A DNA stretch of 64,000 bases from CAVSCR01 sp963726575. Its GTDB lineage: Bacteria > Actinomycetota > Actinomycetes > JAHEKZ01. The stretch is from NCBI GenBank assembly GCA_963726575.1, contig CAVSCR010000005.1:1-64000 (forward strand), in the 5' to 3' direction. Made by a program: the position numbers and the translations under genes. The notes under the pieces are model-generated. The model was not told the origin of the DNA, did no database searches, and was given only the letters and a program-made list of their open reading frames with translations. Below, piece by piece: positions 7,923-16,490 of the stretch (position 1 is the first letter of the stretch; every line of letters begins with the position of its first letter).

Positions 7923-8037
7923 CTGTGCGGGTCGCCGGGGGTGGTCATGGGTCGGATTGATCTTCCCATGCGGTTCTCCCACCAGGGCCAGACCTTCGAC
8001 TCATCTGGTGGGCCCCGAGGGGTCTGTGCCGCGCCGT

Positions 8038-8043
8038 CTAGGC
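8038..8043 (+). promoter_or_regulatory. -10 element (TAGGCT) for the DUF1269 gene
   Basis: TAGGCT fits the actinobacterial TANNNT -10 box and lies 41 bases before the ATG at 8084, giving a short leader that includes the AGGAG ribosome site. No clear -35 was identified. Confidence 0.35.
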
Positions 8044-8083
8044 TGCGAGGAGTCGCACGCAGACCATCGACCAGGAGATGCAC

Positions 8084-8647
8084 ATGCCCGAGGACCAGAC
8101 AACCAACGACTCCACCGACGCAGTTGCTTCCGCAGCAGTGGTCAGCGACGGTGCCTACACCTTGTTCGTCGCCGACTTCGCCGACACCGACACCGCTTGG
8201 CAGGCCTACGAGTTCCTCAAGAGCGTCGAGGACGGTCAGACCTTGCAGATCGAGGGCGTCATCGTCGTCAAGCGCCAAGCCGACGGAACCCTAGAGGTCC
8301 AGAAGGCCACTGATCACAGCACGCGTCACGGCCTGAAGTGGGGCATCGTCGGAGGCGTCGTGCTCGGGGTCATCTTCCCGCCCTCCATCATCGGCAGTGC
8401 CGCCGTGCTGGGCGCCGCAGGTGCGGCCACCGGCAAGGCCCGCGAGGTTCACCACCGCAAGGAGCTGGCTGAGGAGCTGCAGGACGCGATCGACCCCGGC
8501 CACTCCGGGCTGATCGCGCTGGTGTCCGACCCAGGTGCGGTCGAGCTCCGCAAGGCCTTGGACAAGGCCGACCACATCGTGGAGAAGGCCGTGGACAAGG
8601 TCGCCGCTGACGACATCAAGGCAGCTGCAGCCGAAGCAGACGCCTAG
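8084..8647 (+). CDS. DUF1269-type glycine-zipper membrane protein
   Basis: A 187-residue protein of the DUF1269 type. ATG 8084 is preferred over ATG 8078 because AGGAG ends 6 bases before it. Residues 20-70 form an alpha/beta domain (YTLFVADFADTDTAWQAYEFLKSV). A Gly/Ala-rich hydrophobic hairpin at about 87-120 (GIVGGVVLGVIFPPSIIG) resembles a glycine zipper, and a C-terminal Ala-rich helical region (VEKAVDKVAADDIKAAAAEA) follows. Members are membrane-associated with unknown function and often stress-linked. It is divergent from the thioredoxin operon and convergent with the DUF779 gene, overlapping its stop by 4 bases. Confidence 0.8.
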   Translation: MPEDQTTNDSTDAVASAAVVSDGAYTLFVADFADTDTAWQAYEFLKSVEDGQTLQIEGVIVVKRQADGTLEVQKATDHSTRHGLKWGIVGGVVLGVIFPPSIIGSAAVLGAAGAATGKAREVHHRKELAEELQDAIDPGHSGLIALVSDPGAVELRKALDKADHIVEKAVDKVAADDIKAAAAEADA

Positions 8648-9040
8648 ATCGAATCCAGGCTCGACGTCTTCGGATGAGCCGACACTTTCGGCACCTGGCA
8701 GCTCGCTGAGCGGGTGACGAAGTGTCGGCCATCACCTGCCCCGAGCGAGAAGCCTTCGGGCGGGCCGTCACCGACGTCCAGCACCAGGCTGTCCTGGCCC
8801 CACGCGACGTCGAGCCGCGCGTCGATGTAGAACGGGGCACCTTCGATCTCACCGAGCTGTACGTCGCCGTCGCCGATCAGGAACTCCCCGTCGGGAAAGC
8901 ACATCGGCGTGCTGCCCGGCACAGCAGCCACCGGACTGCACGAACATGACTGGGCCGCCCACCGCGGCGCGCAGGCGGACTATGGCACTGCGCGCCGCTG
9001 GGGTTGCCGTGATACGTGCCGGCACGATCACCTCAGGCAT
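8644..9040 (-). pseudogene. DUF779 protein, broken by one extra base
   Basis: The N-terminal 41 residues (from ATG 9040: MPEVIVPARITATPAARSAI to QSGGCCAG) and the rest (STPMCFPDGEFLIG to HFVTRSASC) lie in different frames. Removing one base from the CCC at 8915-8917 joins them into a 131-residue DUF779 protein with the expected SGGCC and PMC motifs. DUF779 genes are regularly paired with ExaC/AldB-type acetaldehyde dehydrogenases, and this one starts 8 bases after the aldehyde dehydrogenase stop, so a functional partner role is likely. Whether the break is real or a sequencing indel cannot be decided here; five other genes in the window show the same pattern. Confidence 0.8.
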
Positions 9041-9048
9041 GACGGATC

Positions 9049-10569
9049 TCAGAACAGACCGAGCGGTTTGGTGCTGTAGCTGACCAGAAGGTTCTTCGTC
9101 TGGCTGTAGTGGTCGAGCATCATCAGGTGGTTCTCCCTGCCGACGCCAGAGATCTTGTACCCGCCGAACGCAGCGCCCGCCGGGTAGGCGTGGTAGCAGT
9201 TCGTCCACACGCGACCGGCCTTGATGCCACGGCCCATCTGGTAGGCGCGGTTCCCGTCCCGGGTCCAGACGCCGGCACCCAACCCGTACAGGGTGTCGTT
9301 GGCGAGGGCGAGGGCGTCTTCGTCGTCGGTGAACGTGGTCACCGCGAGTACTGGTCCGAAGATCTCCTCCTGGAACACGCGCATCTTGTTGTCACCCTTG
9401 AGCACGGTGGGCTGGAAGTAGTAGCCGTCAGCGAACTCCCCGCCAACCTTCGCCCGTTCTCCACCGATGAGCACCTCGGCGCCTTCGTTGCGGCCGATCT
9501 CGACGTAGGAGGCGATCTTCTCCAGCTGCTGCTTCGAGACCTGGGCACCGATCTGGGTCTCGGTGTCGAGTGGGTTGCCCTGCTTGATCTTGCCGATCCG
9601 TTCGAGCGCACGGCCCATGAATGCCTCGTAGATGTCCTGCTGGATCAGCGCCCTGGACGGGCAGGTGCAGACCTCACCCTTGTTGAACGCGTAGAGCACG
9701 AGGCCTTCGACTGCCTTGTCGAGGAACTCGTCATCGCTGGCCATGACGTCGTTGAAGAAGATGTTGGGCGACTTCCCACCGAGCTCGACCGTTGACGGGA
9801 TGAGGTTCTGCGCCGCGTACTGCATGATCAGCCGGCCGGTCACGGTCTCACCGGTGAAGCCGATCTTGGCGATCCGCGGGTTGGCGGCGAGCGCCTTGCC
9901 GATCTCCGCGCCCGGTCCGGTCACCACGTTGATGACGCCAGGGGGTACGACGTCCTCGAGCACCTCCATGAGCTTCAGGATCGACCAAGGAGTCGGTGAC
10001 GCAGGCTTGAGCACCGAGCAGTTGCCTGCTGCGAGTGCTGGCGCCAACTTCCACGCTGCCATCAGGAGCGGGAAGTTGAACGGGATGATCTGGCCGACGA
10101 CGCCAAGCGGCTCCCGGAAGTGGTAGGCGACGAGGTCGTTGTCGATCTCAGTCGACCGCCCTTCCTCGGCGCGGATCGCTGCGGCGAAGTACCGGAAGTG
10201 GTCGACGACCAACGGGAGGTCGGCGTTCAGCGTCTCGCGCACCGGCTTGCCGTTCTCCCAGCTCTCGGCGACAGCGAGCATCTCCTTGTTCGCGTCGATC
10301 ACGTCAGCGATCTGGTTGAGTACGGCGGCGCGCTCGGTGGCCGAGGCCTCGCCCCACGCGTCCTTCGCCGCGTGCGCGGCGTCGAGCGCCAACTCGACGT
10401 CCGGTGGGGTCGAGTCGGCGACCTCGGCAATCGGTTTGGCGGTCGCCGGGGTCAGGTCGACGCGGTACTTGCCTTCGGTGGGCGCGAGCCACTTGCCCCC
10501 GATGAAGTTCTCATAGCGCGGATTCACGGTCACGATGCTGTCCGGCTGGCCGGGCGGAACGTACTTCAT
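9049..10569 (-). CDS. NAD-dependent aldehyde dehydrogenase (ExaC/AldB type)
   Basis: A 506-residue aldehyde dehydrogenase, oxidising an aldehyde (probably acetaldehyde or another short aldehyde) to the acid with NAD+. ATG 10569 has AAGGAGTCC upstream. Visible landmarks are the substrate-entry IIPFNFPLLMAAWKLAPALA block, the nucleotide-binding GFTGETVTGR, the general base Glu in VELGGKSPNIFF and the nucleophile Cys in GEVCTCPSRA. Length and N terminus (KYVPPGQPDSIVTVNPRYENFIGGKW) match the ExaC/AldB group used in alcohol and acetaldehyde oxidation. The DUF779 gene follows 8 bases downstream, the standard arrangement for this group. Confidence 0.93.
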   Translation of the reverse strand: MKYVPPGQPDSIVTVNPRYENFIGGKWLAPTEGKYRVDLTPATAKPIAEVADSTPPDVELALDAAHAAKDAWGEASATERAAVLNQIADVIDANKEMLAVAESWENGKPVRETLNADLPLVVDHFRYFAAAIRAEEGRSTEIDNDLVAYHFREPLGVVGQIIPFNFPLLMAAWKLAPALAAGNCSVLKPASPTPWSILKLMEVLEDVVPPGVINVVTGPGAEIGKALAANPRIAKIGFTGETVTGRLIMQYAAQNLIPSTVELGGKSPNIFFNDVMASDDEFLDKAVEGLVLYAFNKGEVCTCPSRALIQQDIYEAFMGRALERIGKIKQGNPLDTETQIGAQVSKQQLEKIASYVEIGRNEGAEVLIGGERAKVGGEFADGYYFQPTVLKGDNKMRVFQEEIFGPVLAVTTFTDDEDALALANDTLYGLGAGVWTRDGNRAYQMGRGIKAGRVWTNCYHAYPAGAAFGGYKISGVGRENHLMMLDHYSQTKNLLVSYSTKPLGLF

Positions 10570-10803
10570 GGCGGACTCCTTCTCCCCGTGGGGCGGCCCC
10601 TGACTTCGAGGCAGGCAGCTCCTGCGGCTACCAGAGGAGGAGCGCGCAGGCGCACGTCTTCGACTAGACACCTGACGCCGCCGCGGCGGTAAGTGGCGAA
10701 GGTCCTCGATCCGCTTCCATCTCACGTCGGGTCGGCCCCCGTCGTCGAGGCAGGTGACGGACGCCCAGACACCGCCTGACCTGCGTCGGTCATCATGAAG
10801 GGG

Positions 10804-11808
10804 TCAGGCGCTGTGGACTCGGTCGTCGACGAGTTTCTCGTTCACGATGGCGCCGTGCGGGTCGTAGTGGCCACGAGCAAACCGCTTGCGGAACTCGATG
10901 TCGATGTGACTCTCGCCCGAGCGGTTCTTATCGATCGAGCACACCATCCAGTCGTGGAAGCGCTCGGCGTTGACCGAGTCGTACATCAGGTGGTGTCGTG
11001 CGACCACGTCGTACTTCTCGTTCAGCATCATGATGATGTCGGCCTCATAGCCGAGGGTCACGGACCCCTTGAGGTCTGACACCCGGGCCCGACGAGACTC
11101 ACCCGATCGCCGCTCGACAGCGGCGATTGCGACAACGGGCACTTCGAGATCGAGCGCAAGATCCTTCAGTCCGGTGGCGACACGTGCGATCCGCACTTCC
11201 TCGTCGACGTCCTCACCAAGCGTCACCTTCTGAAGGTAGTCGACGACAAGAAGCGGCGGTCCGTCCTCGAGGTTCTGCGCTGCATGCTTGATGTCGGCCA
11301 GCGTCGTGGTGTCGGCGCGGGCGGTCAAGATGTGTAGCCGCTCTCCGACCAGCTCGAGATGGTCCAAGGCCTGAAGGACTTCGGGGCGGTCGCCGAGGCG
11401 CTCGCGGTACCCGCCCTCCCCGATGGCGTCCAGTGCCGAACGGGCCTCATCCATCGTGATGGCCGTAGACCCGCCCTTGAGCCCGGCCTCGAGAATCAGA
11501 AGGCGCTCAGCGAGCTGTACTTGACTGTGCTCGTAGCAGACGTACAGCACCGGACGTCCCGCGGCGGCGACGTTCCGGGCCAACTGCAACGCAAACGTGG
11601 TCTTGCCGAGGCCCTGGATGCCGGCCAGCAGCACCAACTCTCCTCCGCGAAGGCCACCGGTCAGGTGTTGGTCGAGCGGGAAGAATCCGGTCGACCAGAC
11701 GCGACCAGCAGTGCCGCCGCTACGGAGGAGTTGGTCTGACTGGCTCAGGGTCTGAGTCAACGTGGTGACCGACGCCTCGCTAGCAGTTGCCTTGGGCTCG
11801 CCGGTCAT
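10804..11808 (-). CDS. DnaB-like RecA-fold ATPase at the end of the Tad operon
   Basis: A 334-residue protein matching only the C-terminal RecA-like domain of the replicative helicase DnaB; the N-terminal DnaB domain is absent. Motifs: STGFFPLDQHLTGGL entry, Walker A GIQGLGKTTFA (about residues 63-73), Walker B LLVVDYLQKV, then a DnaB-like tail (SVTLGYEADIIMMLNE, SIDKNRSGESHIDIEF). ATG 11808 has GAGGAG upstream. It is the last gene of the minus-strand Tad pilus run, 55 bases after the receiver-like/GAF-like gene. A KaiC/RadA-like regulatory ATPase is an alternative reading; either way, a RecA-fold motor in a pilus operon is unexpected. Confidence 0.8.
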   Translation of the reverse strand: MTGEPKATASEASVTTLTQTLSQSDQLLRSGGTAGRVWSTGFFPLDQHLTGGLRGGELVLLAGIQGLGKTTFALQLARNVAAAGRPVLYVCYEHSQVQLAERLLILEAGLKGGSTAITMDEARSALDAIGEGGYRERLGDRPEVLQALDHLELVGERLHILTARADTTTLADIKHAAQNLEDGPPLLVVDYLQKVTLGEDVDEEVRIARVATGLKDLALDLEVPVVAIAAVERRSGESRRARVSDLKGSVTLGYEADIIMMLNEKYDVVARHHLMYDSVNAERFHDWMVCSIDKNRSGESHIDIEFRKRFARGHYDPHGAIVNEKLVDDRVHSA

Positions 11809-11863
11809 GGCATCTCCTCAGGTATCGGCGGTTGCGTCAGTGGGCTGAGCCGGGGTGGACTAA

Positions 11864-12970
11864 TCACAGGAAGTGGACCAGCCGCCGCGCCAGGCGGCGT
11901 GCTTCGAGCGCTTCGGACAACACGGACGACTGCCCGCGAAGGCGTTGGAGGACGGCAGCGACTTCGTCAGACTCGAAGGGCGTGCAGTCACGGGCAATGA
12001 GCGCCAGGCAGCCGCCACCAGCGAAGACGACGACCAGAAGGCTCCGATGTCTGGCGAGTGGGGTGAGCGCCAGCTGCGCTCGTACGAGGTCGGTATTCGG
12101 GATGGCCACGACGGGAAGCTCCACACTCAGCTGCGAGACCACCCAGTCGGTGTTGCTCAATGTCAGTCGGTACTCGATCGGACGGAGCCCGATTCCGCCT
12201 TCGACGCGCCAGCAGCCGTCCTCCGCCACGAGGACGGCGGCCGCGCCCGCCTGCCCCACGGCGCAGAGGTCGGCCGCGAGTTCGTCACAGACCGCCGGGG
12301 CCGCGGGGACCGTGGCGAGTTGGGTGAGCATGAGGTCGGCCGCCGGCCGCCAGTCGATGGGCTCCTCGCTGGGAGGCTCCGTCGTCACCGATTGCCGGCG
12401 ACGACCCGCTCTCCACGAAGCTCGGCCACGACGGGGCTCTTGGGCCCGCGGCGCCCGTCCGCCCGGATCGGTCGCCACCGAGGGGCTGACGGCTGTCGCG
12501 CTCGCCGTCTGCGCGCCCGCGAACGGTTCGAGTGAATGTGGCTCGGCGGTTGCGACCTGAGTCTCCTCAGGAGGCTGAGACGGTGTGACTGGGCCTGGTG
12601 GTTCGGGGTTCGTCGGAGCCGGAATGGGGTCCAACTGTGGTTTCGCGAGCGTGCGCAGCGCGACGGCGACCTGGCTGAACGACACTGGGGGCACGACAAG
12701 GAGCGTGCGGCCGTCGTTCTCGAGGTCGAGCCAGTCGTCCCCCGGGGCCCCGAGAATCACGGCGGGCACCTCAGTGCTGTACGAGCGCACGACGTCGAGC
12801 GTCGCTCGGGTCCGCGTCAGGTCACCGACATCCACCAGGACCGCGACAGCATCATCGACATCGGTCTTCGTAGGCACCGCATCGGGACGCAGGTCCTGGA
12901 CGTCGAACCCCTGGCGCCGCAGTTCCAGTACGTGATTCGGTCGCCTCGTCACCGCAAGGACGTGTGCCAC
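11864..12970 (-). CDS. Receiver-like plus GAF-like protein of the Tad operon
   Basis: A 368-residue soluble protein. Residues 1-105 alternate short strands and helices like a response-regulator receiver or the N-terminal domain of TadZ (VAHVLAVTRRPNHVLELRRQ, VAVLVDVGDLTRTR). A Pro/Ala/Arg-rich linker spans about 110-205. A C-terminal domain (about 210-365) has the build of a GAF sensor (AVCDELAADLCAVGQAGAAAVLVAEDGCWRV, PLARHRSLLVVVFAGGGCLALI). GTG 12970 is chosen because it lies one base past the stop of the preceding gene; the longer frame would run deep into that gene. I do not recognise the combination. Operon position links it to control of the pilus or of the DnaB-like ATPase next door. 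Confidence 0.7.
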   Translation of the reverse strand: MAHVLAVTRRPNHVLELRRQGFDVQDLRPDAVPTKTDVDDAVAVLVDVGDLTRTRATLDVVRSYSTEVPAVILGAPGDDWLDLENDGRTLLVVPPVSFSQVAVALRTLAKPQLDPIPAPTNPEPPGPVTPSQPPEETQVATAEPHSLEPFAGAQTASATAVSPSVATDPGGRAPRAQEPRRGRASWRAGRRRQSVTTEPPSEEPIDWRPAADLMLTQLATVPAAPAVCDELAADLCAVGQAGAAAVLVAEDGCWRVEGGIGLRPIEYRLTLSNTDWVVSQLSVELPVVAIPNTDLVRAQLALTPLARHRSLLVVVFAGGGCLALIARDCTPFESDEVAAVLQRLRGQSSVLSEALEARRLARRLVHFL

Positions 12971-12971
12971 G

Positions 12972-13634
12972 TCACACGACTCCGGGGAGCAGGGCGGCTG
13001 TGCGACGCCGATAGCCGACATATCCGGGAAGCGTTCGCACCAGCAGCTGCTCCTCGGCGCAGGCACGAAATGCTTGCAGCGCGATCATCACGGGCACGAC
13101 GAGCAGCGCCAACGGCCGGCCCGTATGCAGGCAGACGCCGAGCAGCGCGATGATCTCTGCGCTGTACAGCGGATGGCGTACCCACTGGTAGGGGCCGACG
13201 TCTGCAAGGTGCCTCGTCTGCGGGAACACACTCAGGCTGCGGCCAAGTGAGACAACTGCCCAGACGGCGAACGCCATACCGGCGGTGATCGCCACCGATG
13301 CGGCGACGTTATCCGTCGTGCCTCCACCCGCCCCCAGCACGGGCAGAACCACGAACGGCAAGAACGTGGCGAGCGCCGACGCCACCTTGGCCGTGCGAGA
13401 TGTCGTGGTCGCCGAGGCCGGCCCGCGTCGCAGATACGCAACGATGACGAGCGCGAGAAAGACCAGCGTTGCGAACGATGCCGTCAAGCTGGCAAGCATC
13501 CCGAGATCAATGGCCATGCCCTGGAGGGACTGGACCACAGCGAGTCCGTTCGAGACCAGCAGCAGTGCGAACAGGGGCACGACGACGAGGCGTCCCCGGT
13601 CGATGCCGGCCGGCGCCGACGAACGAGCGGTCAT
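12972..13634 (-). CDS. Isoprenylcysteine methyltransferase-like protein inside the Tad operon
   Basis: A 220-residue membrane protein with about five hydrophobic segments and the isoprenylcysteine carboxylmethyltransferase-type signature (GPYQWVRHPLYSAEIIALLG, then EEQLLVRTLPGYVGYRRR). ATG 13634 overlaps the tadC stop by 4 bases (ATGA), so it is translationally coupled to the pilus genes, and the receiver-like/GAF-like gene starts directly after its stop. Bacterial members methylate mostly unknown carboxyl or other groups using SAM at the membrane. A role in modifying pilins or a pilus-associated lipid is an attractive inference; nothing in the sequence fixes the substrate. Confidence 0.85.
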   Translation of the reverse strand: MTARSSAPAGIDRGRLVVVPLFALLLVSNGLAVVQSLQGMAIDLGMLASLTASFATLVFLALVIVAYLRRGPASATTTSRTAKVASALATFLPFVVLPVLGAGGGTTDNVAASVAITAGMAFAVWAVVSLGRSLSVFPQTRHLADVGPYQWVRHPLYSAEIIALLGVCLHTGRPLALLVVPVMIALQAFRACAEEQLLVRTLPGYVGYRRRTAALLPGVV

Positions 13635-14563
13635 ACGTGGTTTGCCGTAAAGGCCTGGACGATGTTGATCACGCCCGGGCCGATGATGACGATGAAGAGG
13701 GCTGGGAAGATGCAGAAGACCATCGGGAAGAGGATCTTGATGGGTACCTTCTGGGCGGCCTCCTCGGCGCGCTGGCGGCGCTTGAGTCGCATCTCGCGCG
13801 ACTGTTCTCGGAGCACGTTGGCGATCGGGATGCCCAACCGGTCTGCCTGCGTGAGTGCCGAGACGAAGACCTTCAGCTCGTCGACCGTCGTCCGTTCGGC
13901 GAGTGACGTGAAGGCTTGGGAGCGCGACTTGCCGATCTGGATCTCCTGCAGAACCCGGAAGAACTCCCCGGCGATGGGACCGTCGGTGTTGCGTGCGACC
14001 TGTGCGAGCGCTGCGTCGAAGCCGAGGCCCGCCTCGACGCTGACTGTGAGCATGTCGAGTGCGTCGGGCAGGGACTTGCGCAACTGCTGTTGACGCTTCT
14101 GCCCCTTGTTCATCAGGAGGAGGTCTGGCAGGAACAAGCCGGCGGCGGACGCACCGATCGTCCAGATCAGGAATCCCACCGGGCCGGTGTGGCTCCCGAT
14201 CAACGCGCCCACGACGACGCCGGTGATCAGGCCAACGCCTTTGGCCGCCATCAGCCGATCCGGGGTCCAGCCGAGGGGGTTGCCGGCGAGGTCGAGCCGA
14301 TGCTGCAGCTTCGCCGCCGCTCCGGTCGGGGTCAACCGGCGGCCCAACCCGGCGAAACGGTCCCACATCGGAGAGACCATCCGGTCCTGGAACGCCAGCT
14401 CGTGACGAGCCACGCGCGAGCGGTTGGTCATCTGCTCGATCGTGGCGAGGGATTGGGCAACGCCGACCGGGCCACTCGAGCTGCGAACGACAAGGACTGA
14501 GATGGTGGCGATCGCGGCGGCCAAGCACGCCAGACCGAGCCAGAGGATGACTGTGCTGTCCAT
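13631..14563 (-). CDS. tadC: TadC, Tad pilus inner-membrane platform protein
   Basis: A 310-residue member of the type II secretion F family, one of the two membrane platform proteins on which Flp pilins are assembled. An N-terminal membrane segment (VILWLGLACLAAAIATISVLVV) and a pair of central segments (about residues 105-145) precede the conserved cytoplasmic F domain (LPDALDMLTVSVEAGLGFDAALAQVA, then FVSALTQADRLGIPIANVLREQ), with a C-terminal hydrophobic pair (ILFPMVFCIFPALFIVIIGPG). ATG 14563 follows the stop of the TadB-type gene by one base. Order and orientation match the Tad operon upstream. Confidence 0.93.
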   Translation of the reverse strand: MDSTVILWLGLACLAAAIATISVLVVRSSSGPVGVAQSLATIEQMTNRSRVARHELAFQDRMVSPMWDRFAGLGRRLTPTGAAAKLQHRLDLAGNPLGWTPDRLMAAKGVGLITGVVVGALIGSHTGPVGFLIWTIGASAAGLFLPDLLLMNKGQKRQQQLRKSLPDALDMLTVSVEAGLGFDAALAQVARNTDGPIAGEFFRVLQEIQIGKSRSQAFTSLAERTTVDELKVFVSALTQADRLGIPIANVLREQSREMRLKRRQRAEEAAQKVPIKILFPMVFCIFPALFIVIIGPGVINIVQAFTANHV

Positions 14564-14564
14564 G

Positions 14565-16490
14565 TCAGACCTCCACCTGAACCATCTTGCGCATCCAGAA
14601 CCAGCCGATCGTCACGGCCACGACTGCGAACGAGCTCATGATCAAGCCGATGTGGGTCGTCCAAAGGAGGCTGATGTAGGCCCGGCGGGAGAGGAAGAGC
14701 CAGCAGAACAGCAGGATCGGCAAGGCGATCAAGATGTACGCCGACAGCCGGCCCTCGGCCGACAGTGCACGGACTTGTCGACGCATGGCGGCGCGCTCAC
14801 GCATGGTTGCCACCGTGGTCTGCAGTACCTCAGCGAGGTTGCCTCCGACCTCGCGCTGGATCCGAATCGCCATGACGGTCCACTTGAAGTCCTTGCTGTC
14901 CATACGCTCCCCGATGCGGTCCAGAGAATCCTCGAGAACCGCTCCGAGCTGAGTCTCGGTCAATGCCCGGCTCAATTCGCCTGCTATGGGCTGACGGCCG
15001 TCGTGGACGGCCGCGTCGAGCGCCTGCGGCAACGAGAAGCCGGTCTGCAGGCTGCTGGCCACGAGCTGGAGCGTGTCGGGTAGACCGTCCTGGAACGTCC
15101 GTACGCGCTTTGACGCGCGCATCCGTAGGTACATCAGCGTTCCGACCCAAGCCGCCACACCACCTACCACGAGACCGAGCAGCACGTTCGACAGCACGAC
15201 ACAGAACAGGGCCACAGTAGCCAGGATCACGGCAACCCGAATGACGAGCCATTCGTGCGGGCGAAGCGCCATGCCCGCCCGATCGAGCTGCAATGCCATC
15301 CGTTCGGTCCAGCCCCGACGTTCCACCACGCGGTTGCTGAACTCCAACACGTTGCGCGCGATCGCCCCGGCGTTCCTCACTGCCTCTGCGTCACTGGCTA
15401 CCCGAACCGGCTTGCCGTGCAAGGTGTAGAACTCGAGGTCGCGCGCCCGGCGGGCACGGACGCTTTCGCGGACCGGCACGAGCGTGGCCACCGCCAGGGT
15501 CAGCAAGGCGAGGAAGACCAGGAAGAGCAGCGGCGTCAGGTACCACGAGCGGACACCGGGCATCACATACGTCGATGCCGCTCCGGTGGCGCTCCCAGCC
15601 GCGGGACTGCGGAAGGTCGCGGAGTCCGACGTGCGGACTGCCCCGAATGTCATAGCCACGTCTACGGAGTGCGTGCCGGCTCTGGTCCCGGCAGGCATCG
15701 CGGCGGTCACTGCCACGCGGGTGTCGAACGACTGTGCCGCAGTCGCAAAGGCTTGTCCCAGCTGCCTTGCGTCGCCGGCAGCGACCACGACGCCAGAGGT
15801 GGCCTGCGCGATCGCCCGCAAGGCGGCCGTCTGTGCGCCGCCGGTTCGGAAGGCCACGAGCGCGATGCCGTCTCCAGACCGGGCCAGCGTGCGCGTCGCA
15901 GTCTGTGCATCGACGGCGCTAGTGGTGTCTGCGCCATCGCTGAGGACGATCAGAGACCGGTCTCCGTCGGGCCCCAACGTCTTCGCACCGAGCACGAGCG
16001 CGTCGTACAAGGAGGTGTTTCCGGCGGCCTTCAGCGTTGTGACCGCCTGTGCCACCGAGCCGCGATCGGTCGTGGGCGGCACGACGACGCGAGCCTTGTC
16101 CGCGAACGCGATCAGCCCTACTTCGACGTCCGCCGGCACCTCGGTCAGGAACCGTTTGGCTGCGGCTTGAGCCCCGAGCATCCCCGCTCCTGCCATCGAA
16201 CCACTGGTGTCGATGGCCAGGACGACTCGCCGCTTCGGCGGCGGGTTGGGCACCGACGATAGGGGAGTGACGCTCGCCGAGACAGAGGTTCCGTCAACCT
16301 TGACCTTGACACTCGACGGATCCAGGGTTGCGCCCTCGGGAAGATTCGTCGCCGTGAATACGACAGCGACCTGGCCGTCGCTCTCGGCTGCAGACACGAT
16401 CCGTCCCTCGCCGGCGGCAGCGGCCGACCCAGCCGACAAGACGACGACGGCGACCGAAGCCAGCAGCGCGGCTGCTCGACGATCGATCAT
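14565..16490 (-). CDS. tadB: VWA-TadB fusion protein
   Basis: A 641-residue fusion. A signal peptide (residues 1-26, cleavage near AAAA-GE) leads to a von Willebrand A domain (about 88-260) with an intact MIDAS start DTSGS at 94-98, placed outside the membrane. After a membrane segment near residues 310-335, the protein continues as a TadB-type F-family platform domain (LPDTLQLVASSLQTGFSLPQALDAAV, then GNLAEVLQTTVATMRERAAMRRQVRALSAEGRLSAYIL) with C-terminal membrane segments. The VWA part could bind the pilus or an outside surface while the C-terminal part works with TadC and the TadA ATPase; this is inference. The start overlaps the tadA stop by 4 bases. Confidence 0.9.
   Translation of the reverse strand: MIDRRAAALLASVAVVVLSAGSAAAAGEGRIVSAAESDGQVAVVFTATNLPEGATLDPSSVKVKVDGTSVSASVTPLSSVPNPPPKRRVVLAIDTSGSMAGAGMLGAQAAAKRFLTEVPADVEVGLIAFADKARVVVPPTTDRGSVAQAVTTLKAAGNTSLYDALVLGAKTLGPDGDRSLIVLSDGADTTSAVDAQTATRTLARSGDGIALVAFRTGGAQTAALRAIAQATSGVVVAAGDARQLGQAFATAAQSFDTRVAVTAAMPAGTRAGTHSVDVAMTFGAVRTSDSATFRSPAAGSATGAASTYVMPGVRSWYLTPLLFLVFLALLTLAVATLVPVRESVRARRARDLEFYTLHGKPVRVASDAEAVRNAGAIARNVLEFSNRVVERRGWTERMALQLDRAGMALRPHEWLVIRVAVILATVALFCVVLSNVLLGLVVGGVAAWVGTLMYLRMRASKRVRTFQDGLPDTLQLVASSLQTGFSLPQALDAAVHDGRQPIAGELSRALTETQLGAVLEDSLDRIGERMDSKDFKWTVMAIRIQREVGGNLAEVLQTTVATMRERAAMRRQVRALSAEGRLSAYILIALPILLFCWLFLSRRAYISLLWTTHIGLIMSSFAVVAVTIGWFWMRKMVQVEV

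Noticed and set aside
10570..10803. Short RNA or small gene between the aldehyde dehydrogenase and the DnaB-like gene
   Set aside because: No ribosome-site-linked frame, hairpin with T-tract or tRNA-like fold was recognisable; it looks like plain promoter and terminator space.
13635..14528. Upstream extension of the methyltransferase-like gene to 14528
   Set aside because: It runs in another frame through tadC and is Arg/Gly-rich; ATG 13634 with the ATGA overlap is a clear start.
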